Positions 63,766 to 64,000 of a stretch of 64,000 nucleotides of DNA are shown piece after piece (position 1 is the first letter of the stretch; each line of letters starts with the position of its first letter). The position numbers and the translations under genes were made by a program. This DNA is from Verrucomicrobia bacterium LW23 (GTDB lineage Bacteria > Verrucomicrobiota > Verrucomicrobiia > Methylacidiphilales > UBA1321): positions 124,001 to 188,000 of the forward strand of contig QAZA01000017.1 in assembly GCA_003054695.1 (NCBI GenBank), written 5' to 3'. The notes below the pieces were generated by a model. It ran no database searches. It saw nothing but the letters and a program-made list of their open reading frames with translations, and was not told the DNA's origin.

Positions 63766-63938
63766 GTGGTAAAGTCCACGCGCTGCGGCTTTCGCATCCT
63801 CCCAAGCAGAGAGGACAGACCCTGACTCTGTGGGGATCGGCGGCAATTGTCGCCGACTTTAGGAAAATTTTTGCAAATATTCGTTTCGAGGTCAATCCGG
63901 AGCGTACAATCCCGGCTAACTGACCTGCAAACGCTTAC

Positions 63939-64000
63939 TTATCTGGCTCCGGCCTGTCCCACGCCAAGGCCTTCGTCCACGGCCGTGTAGTAGTTCAGCA
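63939..64000 (-). CDS. Possible C-terminal end of an unknown protein (partial)
   Basis: Reading left from the edge on the minus strand gives LNYYTAVDEGLGVGQAGAR then TAA (63939-63941), with GC-rich codon choice. Twenty codons are too few to name. It could be a neighbour of the kinase operon, or chance. Confidence 0.3.
   Translation of the reverse strand, partial: LNYYTAVDEGLGVGQAGAR

Larger units (their letters stand above)
63652..64000. other. Upstream region of the kinase gene
   Basis: 349 bases holding the likely kinase promoter (63736-63765), an imperfect palindrome GGCGGCAATTGTCGCC (63839-63854), and at the right edge the possible tail of another minus-strand gene. No other gene is seen. 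Confidence 0.35.

Overview
The window looks like chromosomal DNA of a GC-rich member of the Verrucomicrobiota, most likely a relative of Chthoniobacter/Terrimicrobium (inference). The best marker is the four-gene pseudopilin cassette at 5.7-11.7 kb, whose order and architecture match the families named Verru_Chthon cassette proteins B, C, A and D. CCCAGGG/CCCTGGG palindromic repeats and the scarcity of clear Shine-Dalgarno sites at the starts I checked fit this. No rRNA, CRISPR array, transposase or intact prophage is visible.

Layout. 0-11.7 kb (+): end of an unknown gene, an alpha/alpha-toroid carbohydrate-active-like protein, a large secreted glycosidase-like protein, then the cassette resembling minor pseudopilins GspI, GspJ, GspK and GspH. 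11.8-15.2 kb (-): a phosphomannose-isomerase-like cupin and a putative glycosidase with a beta-galactosidase-type trimerisation region. 15.6-26.7 kb (-): a seven-gene chemosensory operon (CheW, CheR-TPR, CheW, MCP, CheA-REC, CheB, double-REC hybrid kinase), laid out like Wsp but without a diguanylate cyclase. 27.2-38.5 kb: mixed genes (esterase, ClpX-like unfoldase, sugar kinase, SirB1-like protein, glutaredoxin, LigA, a LysM protein, a GYF-like protein) interspersed with dispersed repeats. 38.6-39.6 kb: an AT-richer patch with two unknown overlapping genes, tRNA halves in permuted order, and a tRNA with anticodon TTA. 39.8-48.9 kb: a giant alpha-2-macroglobulin, a DUF4275-like protein and a membrane-anchored Lon-like protein. 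48.95-52.2 kb: a sialic acid operon (GntR/LacI-type regulator, N-acetylneuraminate lyase, sialidase). 53.0-58.3 kb: NAD and ADP-ribose genes (NadE, PncA, NUDIX hydrolase, ADP-ribosylglycohydrolase). 58.3-63.7 kb (-): a second, unusual signalling set with a transmembrane CheA-like kinase lacking a visible CheW domain, a stand-alone CheY, two CheX-like proteins and a winged-helix-like protein.

How they may work together. The first block looks like polysaccharide breakdown coupled to envelope or secretion functions. The first chemosensory operon should signal through receiver and hybrid-kinase outputs. The last set looks like a shortened chemosensory pathway in which sensor and kinase are one protein. 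The strongest leads are the ochre-type tRNA with its neighbouring tRNA halves, the CheX/CheY/transmembrane-CheA set, a triple palindrome inserted in frame in cheA, and the MITE-like repeats.
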